Made by a program: the position numbers and the translations under genes. Source: Sphingomonas sp. IW22 (lineage in GTDB: Bacteria > Pseudomonadota > Alphaproteobacteria > Sphingomonadales > Sphingomonadaceae). From it: a DNA stretch of 64,000 bases. Shown in pieces: positions 1-6,922 of the stretch (within the stretch, counting starts at the first letter, position 1; each line of letters begins with the position of its first letter). Location: assembly GCF_041321155.1 (NCBI RefSeq), contig NZ_JBGGWB010000001.1, forward strand, positions 1,364,001 through 1,428,000, in the 5' to 3' direction. The notes under the pieces were generated by a model. That model worked only from the letters and a program-made list of their open reading frames with translations. It did not search any database and had not been told where the DNA came from.

Positions 1-682
1 GCTCGGCCCCGCTCCCCGTATCCGGGGATAGATTCCGGCCGACGCCAACCATGCCATAGCAATGCGGAATCGTCGCCGCGTCGCCGCTGACGGCGATAGG
101 CCATCCGCCGATCAGTTCCACCCACTCGGCATAGCTGTCGCGCTCGTGCCAGCCCTGCGGGGCGCGCGGCGTCACCGTGTCACGGATGGCGATTTCCGAC
201 AGGCGGGCCGCCTGTCCCGCCCGTTCGGACAGGTCGCGGCCCTCGATCGTCGGCTGGGTCGCGCCGATCGCGTCGAGCGGCGTGACATAGGCGCTTTCGG
301 GCACGCTGCGGATGCCGGCGGGCAGCGGCTTTTTCTCGGTCGGATCGCCCCATTGGACGACATAATTGTCCTGCACCCGCACGACGGCGGTGCCGTCCCA
401 CCAATGCGCGCTGGCCAGCCGCCGGATATTATCGACCCATCCCGTCGAATAGGGCGCAGGCACCAGCTGGATCACCACCCGCCGCTGCTTACCACGACCC
501 GCCGGTGCAAGATCGATGACCAGCAGGTCGCGTGCCTCGATCGAGCGCCATTCGGACAGCGGTGCTGCCGCCACGATCTCCCCCGGCGATTGCGGGGGCG
601 GCGCTTCGGGCTGTGCCTGAACCATGGGAAGGGGAAGAGCGGCAAGCAGCGCGGCAAGCATCGACATGCGCAAACGTCGCAT
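1..682 (-). CDS. Cyclophilin-type peptidyl-prolyl isomerase, C-terminus cut by window edge
   Basis: The open frame runs from an ATG at 682 off the left edge, giving 227 codons. It starts with a clear signal peptide (MRRLRMSMLAALLAALPLP, likely cut after VQA near residue 23), so the product is periplasmic. The motif RVQDNYVVQWGDP near residue 100 matches the variant cyclophilin core seen in sphingomonad exported peptidyl-prolyl isomerases, where the usual IQGGD is altered to VQWGD. Such proteins catalyse cis-trans isomerisation of prolyl bonds during folding of exported proteins; the altered core makes strong catalysis uncertain. The C-terminal part lies outside the window. The family call is from recalled motif similarity. 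Confidence 0.75.
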   Translation of the reverse strand, partial: MRRLRMSMLAALLAALPLPMVQAQPEAPPPQSPGEIVAAAPLSEWRSIEARDLLVIDLAPAGRGKQRRVVIQLVPAPYSTGWVDNIRRLASAHWWDGTAVVRVQDNYVVQWGDPTEKKPLPAGIRSVPESAYVTPLDAIGATQPTIEGRDLSERAGQAARLSEIAIRDTVTPRAPQGWHERDSYAEWVELIGGWPIAVSGDAATIPHCYGMVGVGRNLSPDTGSGAE

Positions 683-758
683 AAGCGATGCACTTCATGC
701 AATCCCCACCTTGCAGGATCCAGCCACCTGCCCTAAGCGCCCCCCTTCCAGTGCCCGC

Positions 759-849
759 GGAGCGGTGGCCGAGTGGTCGAAGGCGCTCGCCTGGAAAGTG
801 AGTATACGGCAAAACCGTATCGAGGGTTCGAATCCCTCCCGCTCCGCCA
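759..849 (+). tRNA. tRNA-Ser (anticodon GGA)
   Basis: The acceptor strands GGAGCGG (759-765) and CCGCTCC pair perfectly and are followed by G and an encoded CCA ending at 849. The anticodon arm is CTCGC-CTGGAAA-GTGAG with anticodon GGA at 793-795. A long variable arm (ATACGG...CCGTAT) and the T loop GGTTCGAATCC are present, as expected for a class II serine tRNA. Decayed mobile-element DNA starts right after the 3' end, which suggests that this tRNA served as an integration site in the past. Confidence 0.97.
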
Positions 850-885
850 TCTAGCCCCGATCTTTACGAGAGTTTGGAATGCGGT

Positions 886-1230
886 TCACGAAACCGCGCT
901 TCCGCTTGAGGTGCGGCCCTCACGGTGGATGGACTGATTCTCGTCGATCGTGACGACATGCATCCTCCCCTGCCACTCGCGTACGAGCCGCATGCCGGGG
1001 CGCGTCGCATCGGTGCGCGTTTCTCCGCGCGCGATCTGATCCAGCCGGCGGGTAGTCTCGCGACTGTGGCCGCCAAGCCGCTGCGCCTGGATCTCCTAGG
1101 TGAGCGTCAGGCCCAGCAGTTTGGGGCTGACACGCGGCAGCGGGCTTTTCGTGAACTTGCGCCAGCGCGCGCGCAGGTCGCTCGAGGACAGCGCCTCGAG
1201 CGCGGCAATCTTGGCGTCGATGTCGCTCAT
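886..1230 (-). pseudogene. DUF2924 protein, inactivated remnant
   Basis: Reading from ATG 1230 gives MSDIDAKIAALEALSSSDL, then W-R--F, PLPRVSPKLLGL, an in-frame TAG at 1096-1098 (codon 45), then EIQAQRLGGHSRETTRRLD, PGMRLVREWQGRMHVV and IHREGRTSSGSAVS before a TGA at 886. This order of motifs is the DUF2924 pattern: SP-LL--LAYEIQA, PGT-LVREW-G--H-V, GR-Y-SLS-IAR. The normal C-terminal ITG--WSGP-FF block is missing and the frame slips near GRTSSGSAV. DUF2924 genes usually sit beside serine recombinases in alphaproteobacterial islands and prophages. Here no recombinase remains, so this is a dead remnant beside the tRNA. Confidence 0.8.
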
Positions 1231-1387
1231 GTAGACCCCGCGATGATGCGGTCGGGGGTAATCTCGCCCACCCGTGCCCGCCTCCGTACGGACAAAGCGC
1301 GGTGCCCGTTCGAACCTGCTTCTACGACATCACGTCGAGGGGCTGATGGCTGTGTTCCAAAAGTTTAGCGGCAGGCCGATTGTCGTG

Positions 1388-1519
1388 CAGAAGGAGAGGA
1401 AGTTCGCCAGCGTTCACGCCAACGTCTACAACCACGTCAGCCTCGAACGTCATCTCGTTGATCGCCGGATTTACAAGGAACGCAGCTCGGCTGCCTTCGC
1501 CGAGCGGGGAATGCTCGCG
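1388..1519 (+). mobile_element. C-terminal fragment of an IS6-type transposase
   Basis: The translation KFASVHANVYNHVSLERH followed by LVDRRIYKERSSAAFAE matches the C-terminal tail of IS6-family DDE transposases, which typically read KFASVHA-VHNHF--ERHL---T-KQ-RSAALAEW. About 45 residues are recognisable. The catalytic domain is absent upstream and the ends of the element cannot be found, so this is a fragment that cannot move. Together with the neighbouring DUF2924 remnant it marks 850-1788 as a graveyard of mobile DNA. Confidence 0.65.
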
Positions 1520-1618
1520 AGCTCGCTCCTTGCGCTCAAAGACGGGCCTGCATCGTGCAGAGACGGGTTCGCGTTAGACTGGCAGCACCCGTCGCAGCCC
1601 TATTTCCTGGCCAGGCCC

Positions 1619-1660
1619 GAATTCGGCCGGACATTTCGGATGTCGTGTCTGGCCGAATTC
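1619..1660. repeat. Nested inverted repeat in mobile-DNA remnant
   Basis: Two perfect 10-base arms, GAATTCGGCC at 1619-1628 and GGCCGAATTC at 1651-1660, enclose a second small inverted pair GACAT/ATGTC (1630-1634 and 1640-1644). No T-run follows, so it does not look like a terminator. It may be a terminal repeat left by an insertion element or the junction of two element ends. The bases 1661-1788 that follow contain no gene I recognise. Confidence 0.5.
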
Positions 1661-1788
1661 TGAGGGTGGCGGTGTTCGAGCCGAGCACCGGAACGTCTAC
1701 ATGCGCAAGCGGCAGGTTCGAGGCACAGGTTCACACCGTCTAACAGACTCCGCCGATCAAGCGCGCGGCTGGGGCGGATCGCTGGCGA

Positions 1789-2229
1789 TCAATCCACAAA
1801 AATCGCCTGAAAAACGATCTTGTCATCGCGCACGATGAAGACGTCCTTGCCGGTTACCTGCTGCGGCTGGCCCTTGAACTGGACCCAGTGGAGGATGGCG
1901 CCGTCGCTGCCAGCGGGTTCGATCTTCGTTTCCATGGCCTTGACGCCGTCGTGATGCGCCTGGTCGGTCAGGGTTGCGAAGACGCGGCGCGCCTGTGCCT
2001 GGCCGGAGAAGACGCCGGGGCCGTTTGCCGGGGTCTGATCGGCGACCAGTCCCTGCGGCGTCACGACGACGGTGTCGGTCGAATAATCATCCATGATCGG
2101 CTGCAATTCGCCGCGCTTCATGCTGTCGACATGGCGCTGAACCACCTCGACCGGCGTGCTGGCAAGGGCGGCCGTGGAAAAGCCCAGCGCAACGACCGGG
2201 GCGAGGGCGGCGATGTGGCGAAGGTTCAT
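1789..2229 (-). CDS. Exported SnoaL/NTF2-fold-like protein
   Basis: 146 residues. The ATG at 2229 is preceded by AGGGAG at good spacing; an open frame continues upstream but has no such site. The N-terminus MNLRHIAALAPVVALGFST ending ALA is a signal peptide, so the mature protein of about 122 residues is periplasmic. The body (VEVVQRHVDSMKRGELQ, IMDDYSTDTVVVTPQG, ending KIVFQAIFVD) has the length and pattern of SnoaL-like/NTF2-like cone-fold proteins, with an early helix pair then a curved sheet. These bind small ligands or act as simple isomerases and hydrolases; no catalytic residue can be assigned here. Confidence 0.7.
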   Translation of the reverse strand: MNLRHIAALAPVVALGFSTAALASTPVEVVQRHVDSMKRGELQPIMDDYSTDTVVVTPQGLVADQTPANGPGVFSGQAQARRVFATLTDQAHHDGVKAMETKIEPAGSDGAILHWVQFKGQPQQVTGKDVFIVRDDKIVFQAIFVD

Positions 2230-2641
2230 GGTGAACTCCCTGATGAAGATGACGGGGAAAGCGCGGTTAGCGGGGCGCCGGGGTTCGACGAATGTCGGAA
2301 AACGTGGCGGGCGCCGCCGATCGCGGGCGTGCGAGCTTTCCCGCAAGGTCCCTTCGCCCCTGCCATGCCCGGCGCCCTGGCGCTGCAAGCACGGCTATCG
2401 ATCCGGTCACCTGGCCGGAAAACGTCATCCTCATCCCGTTCAGCCACCCCTGACAAGCAGATGTGATGCCGTCGCCCGCTCGTTCCGGCGGCGCTTTGGC
2501 AGGGCGCAGGGTTGGCACAGTTAGGCGCACTTACCAAGTGCCGAACGGGCAGATTCGTCAGCGGTGCATCGCCCCCGATGAAATCTCCGCCTTTGGGGCG
2601 ACGAAAATATGCGCCATCCCGCTGACAGAGCACCGATTCCC
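2230..2641. other. Divergent intergenic region without a supported gene
   Basis: This stretch lies between two divergent genes. A short open frame exists on the minus strand at 2267-2530, but its product is very basic, has no recognisable motif, and lacks a convincing ribosome binding site. I see no tRNA, riboswitch or repeat here. It probably holds the promoter of the minus-strand SnoaL-like gene. Confidence 0.4.
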
Positions 2642-2670
2642 TTGTGTCGCCGCGCCGCTTGGCTTGTATA
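2642..2670 (+). promoter_or_regulatory. Candidate promoter placing the start codon at the RNA 5' end
   Basis: TTGTGT (2642-2647), 17 bases, then TGTATA (2665-2670) resembles a -35/-10 pair. The ATG of the next gene begins 9 bases downstream of the -10 box, where transcription would be expected to start, and no ribosome binding site precedes it. This suggests a leaderless message. The boxes are only moderate matches. Confidence 0.4.
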
Positions 2671-2678
2671 GCGTCCCC

Positions 2679-5057
2679 ATGGTTCGCGTGCTTTCGGTCC
2701 TTGTCGCGTGGTTGATCCTGTTCACCGGGGTCGCCGCCAGAGCGCAGCAGCAAAACGGCTTCGATCTTGAAGGGCCGGCGCTGGCCATCACGGTCGAGCG
2801 CGGCGGCGTCACGCTGCCGATCACGGCGGTGCCGGCATTGCGGGCGGGCGACCGGCTGATCGCGCGGGCGGCGTTTCCGGACGATCAGTCGGCGCGCTAC
2901 ATCCTGATCGCGGCTTTTCTGCGCGGCGCGACCAATCCGCCGCCGAAAAAATGGTTCTTCGACGCAGAGACCTGGAGCAAAAAGAATAGCGCGCTGGAAA
3001 TCACCGTGCCGGAGGGGGCGGAACAGGCGCTCCTGTTCCTGGCGCCCGAAACCGGAGGCGGATTCGATACGGTGCGCGATGCCGTGCGCGGGCGGCCGGG
3101 CGTGTTCGTGCGCGCGGCACAGGATCTGTATCAGGCATCGCTGGACCATGCGCGGCTCGACGCCTTTGTCGCAGCGGTAGGTCGGATCGGCGACAGCGAC
3201 CCCGCGCGCCTGGGCACGGTCGCGCCGGTGCTGGCCAAGTCGCTGGGCATCAAGCTAAACGTCGAATGCCTGTCGCGGCCCCGCGCGCTGCAGGCCGCGT
3301 GCCTGACGCAGAATCGCGAGACATTGGTATTGCAGGCACAGCGTGGATCGACGCTGGCGGAAACGCTGACCGGCACGCCGGTCGACCTGGCCTATCGCAT
3401 CGCGGCCACGCCAGAGGCGGGGGGCGGTTATTACAGCCCGTATATCGGGCTGGCGCGTGATGTGGCGCGACTGTTCGGCGCGTTTCGGACCGCGCAATAT
3501 CAGTATCTGCCCGCCCTGTCGGTCAATAGCGGAGAGCAGATCCGCCTGAAGCTGAACGCGGCGCCGTCGTTTCAGAACCCGCGTTCGGTGCTGGTCGCGC
3601 CGCTGCCGCCCATCGGCACCGCTGCGCCGCCACGCTGGCAGGCGGGCGGCCAGGGTTCGGTATGCCTTGCCCGGCCAGAGGCGACACTGCCGCTTGAGGA
3701 CGCATCGCTGCTTTACGCCACCGGCTATGCTCGCAACCTGTCGCTGGCCGTCACCGGCAGCGGCGGCGCCAGTCGCGACCTGCCTGTCGTCGCCGATGCC
3801 GAGGCGGGCGGCGTTCGCATTGCCGGTCGGGATGGCCTGTCCGATCTGGGCAGCGTCACCGGGGCGGTGCTGCACGGCAAATGGGGGTTCGACGACTTTT
3901 CCGGGCCGCGCCTTCCCGGCGTGCTGGACGCACCCGGCGCATGGCAGGCCCAGCCCGATGCCACGGTGATCGTCGGCCGAGAGCATAAGCTGACGCTGCA
4001 TGGCGGCGCGGCGGCCTGTGTGTCGCAGGTCGCGCTTGGTGAGCCGGGCGGCGCCAATCGCACCGTGGCGTGGAAGATGACCGCTCCGGACCAGCTGGAG
4101 ACGACGCTGCCGCTGAAGGGAACACGGGCGGGTCCGCTGTCGCTGGCCATTGCCCGTTTCGGCGCCACCCCGCCCCAGACGATCGAGCTGACCGGCCGGG
4201 TCGAGGCCAGCCGTATCGACGGCTTCACCGTTCATTCGGGCGACCGGGAGGGCGTGCTGCGCGGCGCGCGGCTGGATCAGGTAAAGCAATTGTCGGTCGG
4301 GTCGCTGCGCTTCACGCCCGGTTCGATCACGCGCGACGGCGATGGCGACCGGCTGACCATGCTGAGCGAAGCGGCGGTCGAACGCGCAGCCGGGCCGGTG
4401 GACGCGACGGTCACGCTGAAGGACGGGCGCACCACTCGCGCCCGCGCCAACATTGCCCCGCCCCGCCCCACCGCCAGCCTGCTAAGCCGCAAGGCAGCGT
4501 ATCAGGCGCCTGAAGGCGTGCTGCCCATCACCCTGCCCGACGCGCTGTTGCCCGAAGGCGGGCGTCTGGACTTCTCCTTCCGCGTGGCAAACGGGCCGCT
4601 TCGCGACGGGATCGAGATCGCGACGCGCGACGGCACCACCGCCCGCCTCGATTTCAAGACGGGCGCGCTGCAACGCATTGGGGAGGATGTGGTGGTTGCC
4701 AGCGTCACGCCCCATGCGCTGTTCGGGCGCAGCGTTGCCGGGCCGGTTCGCTTCCGCCTGCTGAACGACGGCGCGCCCGGCGACTGGCAACCGCTGGCGC
4801 AGGTTGTCCGCCTGCCCGAACTGACGGGCCTGTCGTGCACCGAAGGCGAAGGGGAATGTTCGCTGACGGGGCGCGGCTTGTTCCTGATCGCCGCCATTGG
4901 CGACAATGCCGAGCTGACGTCGCCCACCAATGTGCCGATCGGCTTTGTCGGTGCAGCCATCGACCTGCCGCGACCGGCGGGGGACGCATTGTTCCTGCGC
5001 CTGCACGACGCGCTGGACGCGCCGGTGCGGCTGAACCTGCCCGAACCGAAGGGGTAA
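2679..5057 (+). CDS. Large exported protein of unknown function
   Basis: 792 residues from ATG 2679. I chose this start because MVRVLSVLVAWLILFTGVAA followed by RAQ is a good signal peptide; the frame is open further upstream but those residues are low-complexity and not export-like. I do not recognise the family. The mature chain looks beta-rich, with many short alternating segments, no predicted membrane span after the signal and a late cysteine pair (LSCTEGEGECSLTG near residue 725). It ends 50 bases before the trmJ-type gene on the same strand. A periplasmic or surface role is inferred from the signal peptide only. Confidence 0.75.
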   Translation: MVRVLSVLVAWLILFTGVAARAQQQNGFDLEGPALAITVERGGVTLPITAVPALRAGDRLIARAAFPDDQSARYILIAAFLRGATNPPPKKWFFDAETWSKKNSALEITVPEGAEQALLFLAPETGGGFDTVRDAVRGRPGVFVRAAQDLYQASLDHARLDAFVAAVGRIGDSDPARLGTVAPVLAKSLGIKLNVECLSRPRALQAACLTQNRETLVLQAQRGSTLAETLTGTPVDLAYRIAATPEAGGGYYSPYIGLARDVARLFGAFRTAQYQYLPALSVNSGEQIRLKLNAAPSFQNPRSVLVAPLPPIGTAAPPRWQAGGQGSVCLARPEATLPLEDASLLYATGYARNLSLAVTGSGGASRDLPVVADAEAGGVRIAGRDGLSDLGSVTGAVLHGKWGFDDFSGPRLPGVLDAPGAWQAQPDATVIVGREHKLTLHGGAAACVSQVALGEPGGANRTVAWKMTAPDQLETTLPLKGTRAGPLSLAIARFGATPPQTIELTGRVEASRIDGFTVHSGDREGVLRGARLDQVKQLSVGSLRFTPGSITRDGDGDRLTMLSEAAVERAAGPVDATVTLKDGRTTRARANIAPPRPTASLLSRKAAYQAPEGVLPITLPDALLPEGGRLDFSFRVANGPLRDGIEIATRDGTTARLDFKTGALQRIGEDVVVASVTPHALFGRSVAGPVRFRLLNDGAPGDWQPLAQVVRLPELTGLSCTEGEGECSLTGRGLFLIAAIGDNAELTSPTNVPIGFVGAAIDLPRPAGDALFLRLHDALDAPVRLNLPEPKG

Positions 5058-5107
5058 GCCCGCCTTCGCGCTTGTCGAAGGGCAGTCGCGGGGGATAAGC
5101 GCGGGCC

Positions 5108-5992
5108 ATGCAGTTCTGGGCCTATCTCATCCGCGATGCCGACGGCGCGCTTCACAGCGGCCATGGCGACGATATCGACGGCGTCATGTCGGCCATGCCC
5201 GAGGCGACGCTGATCTGGTCACAGGCGTTCGAAACGGCCGAAGCGGCGGCAGCGGCGGCGGATCGTGCGCCCCCGCCTGTGATCGTGCTGGTCCGCCCGC
5301 AGCTGGGCGAGAATATCGGCAAGGCGGCGCGCGCGATGCTGAATTTCGGGCTGACCGAAATGCGCCTCGTTGCCGCGCGCGACGGCTGGCCCAACCCCGC
5401 CGCCGGTCCCGCCGCCAGCGGCGCCGACATCGTGCTGCAACAGGCGCGTGTGTTCGACAGCGTGCATGACGCAGTGGCCGATTGCGCCCATGTCTATGCC
5501 AGCACCGTTCGCAAGCGCGGCGTGACCAAGCCGGTTGTCACCCCCGAACAGGCGGCAAACGGCATTCATGGCCGCACCGGCCGCTCCGCCATCCTGTTCG
5601 GGCCGGAACGGTCGGGGCTGGAAACCGACGACGTCGCCATCGCGCGCGAGATCCTGACCGTGCCGATCAATCCGGAGTTCGGGTCGCTCAATCTGGCGCA
5701 GGCGGTGATTCTGGTCGCCTATGAATGGTCCAAGCATGTCGCGCTGGTCCAGCCGACCGACACCGAACTGGACCCGCCGGCCAGCCAGACCGATTTGGAC
5801 GGCATGATCGGCCAGTGGGAGACGATGCTGGAGGGGGCCGGTTATTTCTTCCCGCCCGACCGCGTGCCCGCGACCAAGCGGACCATGCGGACGCTGCTGA
5901 CCAAGCCCGGCTGGACGGCGCAGGAGGTCCGCACGGTTCGCGGCATGTTGTCGGCGCTGGCGCGGCCGCGCGACCGGTCGGGGGAAATGTGA
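5108..5992 (+). CDS. trmJ: TrmJ-type tRNA 2'-O-methyltransferase with GIY-YIG-like N-terminal extension
   Basis: 294 residues. From about residue 57 it is a SPOUT methyltransferase: [20 protein letters not shown] opens the domain, and [14 protein letters not shown] and [16 protein letters not shown] form the AdoMet-binding knot loops. TrmJ methylates the ribose of position 32 in the tRNA anticodon loop. The first 55 residues are extra compared with typical TrmJ. They read [20 protein letters not shown] and then [17 protein letters not shown], which follow the pattern of small GIY-YIG domains (YVYILRCADGSYYTGHTDD ... LVWSEEFET-EEALAAE) but lack the GIY, YIG, Arg and Glu residues. The stop overlaps the start of purU (TGATG), so the two are co-translated. 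The start is uncertain because GGGGGA is far from the ATG; Met27 and Met31 are alternatives. Confidence 0.85.
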   Translation: MQFWAYLIRDADGALHSGHGDDIDGVMSAMPEATLIWSQAFETAEAAAAAADRAPPPVIVLVRPQLGENIGKAARAMLNFGLTEMRLVAARDGWPNPAAGPAASGADIVLQQARVFDSVHDAVADCAHVYASTVRKRGVTKPVVTPEQAANGIHGRTGRSAILFGPERSGLETDDVAIAREILTVPINPEFGSLNLAQAVILVAYEWSKHVALVQPTDTELDPPASQTDLDGMIGQWETMLEGAGYFFPPDRVPATKRTMRTLLTKPGWTAQEVRTVRGMLSALARPRDRSGEM

Positions 5993-6846
5993 TGGGCGAA
6001 CTCTGCACGCTGACGCTGTCGTGCGACGACCGGCCGGGGCTGGTCGCGGCGGTAGCGGGGTTTCTGGCCGGGCATGGCGGCAACATCGTCGATGCCCGGC
6101 AATTTGACGACCGGATGAACCGCCGCTTCTTCATGCGGGTGGTGTTCGAACTGGCGACGGGCAACGCCGCCGCCATTCGTGCCGCCTTCGCACCCGTCGC
6201 CGCCGAACATGGCATGGCGTGGAAGCTGCGCGGCGCGGGGGAACGTCAGCGCGTGGTGCTGATGGTATCCAAGTTCGACCATTGTCTGGGCGACCTGCTG
6301 TATCGCCGCCGCATCGGCGAACTCGACATGGATGTCGCCGCCATCGTGTCGAACCATCCGCAAACGGCGCTGAATGTCGGCGGCATCGGTGATATTCCCT
6401 TCCACCACCTGCCCGTCACGCCCGAAACCAAGCCGCAGCAGGAAGCGCGGCTGAAGGCGATTGTGGAAGAAAGCGGCGCCGATCTGGTCGTGCTGGCGCG
6501 CTATATGCAGATTCTGTCCGACGATCTGGCGTCGTGGCTGTCGGGCCGCTGCATCAACATCCATCACAGCTTCCTGCCCGGATTCAAGGGCGCGAAGCCC
6601 TATCATCAGGCGCATGCGCGCGGGGTGAAGATGATTGGCGCCACCGCGCACTACGTCACCGCCGATCTGGATGAAGGGCCGATCATCGCCCAGGATGTCG
6701 AGCCGATCAGCCATGCCGACACGCCCGACGATCTGGTCCGCAAGGGCCGCGACATCGAACGGCGCGTGCTGGCGACGGCGGTGGCGCATCACCTTGAGGA
6801 CCGGGTGTTGCTGAACGGCAATCGCACTGTCGTTTTCCGCAACTGA
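5992..6846 (+). CDS. purU: Formyltetrahydrofolate deformylase
   Basis: 284 residues. The start ATG overlaps the upstream stop and follows GGGGAA. An N-terminal ACT domain ([20 protein letters not shown]) is followed by a formyl-transferase fold with the [19 protein letters not shown] signature (catalytic Asn and His) and the downstream Asp in [10 protein letters not shown]. PurU hydrolyses 10-formyl-THF to formate and THF, which balances one-carbon pools. The pair with a tRNA methyltransferase looks like simple operon packing. Length and motifs are normal for the family. Confidence 0.95.
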   Translation: MGELCTLTLSCDDRPGLVAAVAGFLAGHGGNIVDARQFDDRMNRRFFMRVVFELATGNAAAIRAAFAPVAAEHGMAWKLRGAGERQRVVLMVSKFDHCLGDLLYRRRIGELDMDVAAIVSNHPQTALNVGGIGDIPFHHLPVTPETKPQQEARLKAIVEESGADLVVLARYMQILSDDLASWLSGRCINIHHSFLPGFKGAKPYHQAHARGVKMIGATAHYVTADLDEGPIIAQDVEPISHADTPDDLVRKGRDIERRVLATAVAHHLEDRVLLNGNRTVVFRN

Positions 6847-6922
6847 CGGTAACGCGCGAAACCGCTTGCCTATCGGCGGGCGGCGCGCGACCTTCGCACG
6901 CGCAACAGGGAGAAATCACCGG

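Noticed and set aside
2267..2530. Possible small gene on the minus strand in the 2.2-2.7 kb spacer
   Set aside because: No ribosome site, basic composition, no recognisable pattern; no support beyond being open.
5058..5107. Small inverted repeat CCTTCG...CGAAGG after the unknown exported protein
   Set aside because: Arms are only six bases and there is no T-run; similar motifs are scattered through sphingomonad genomes.
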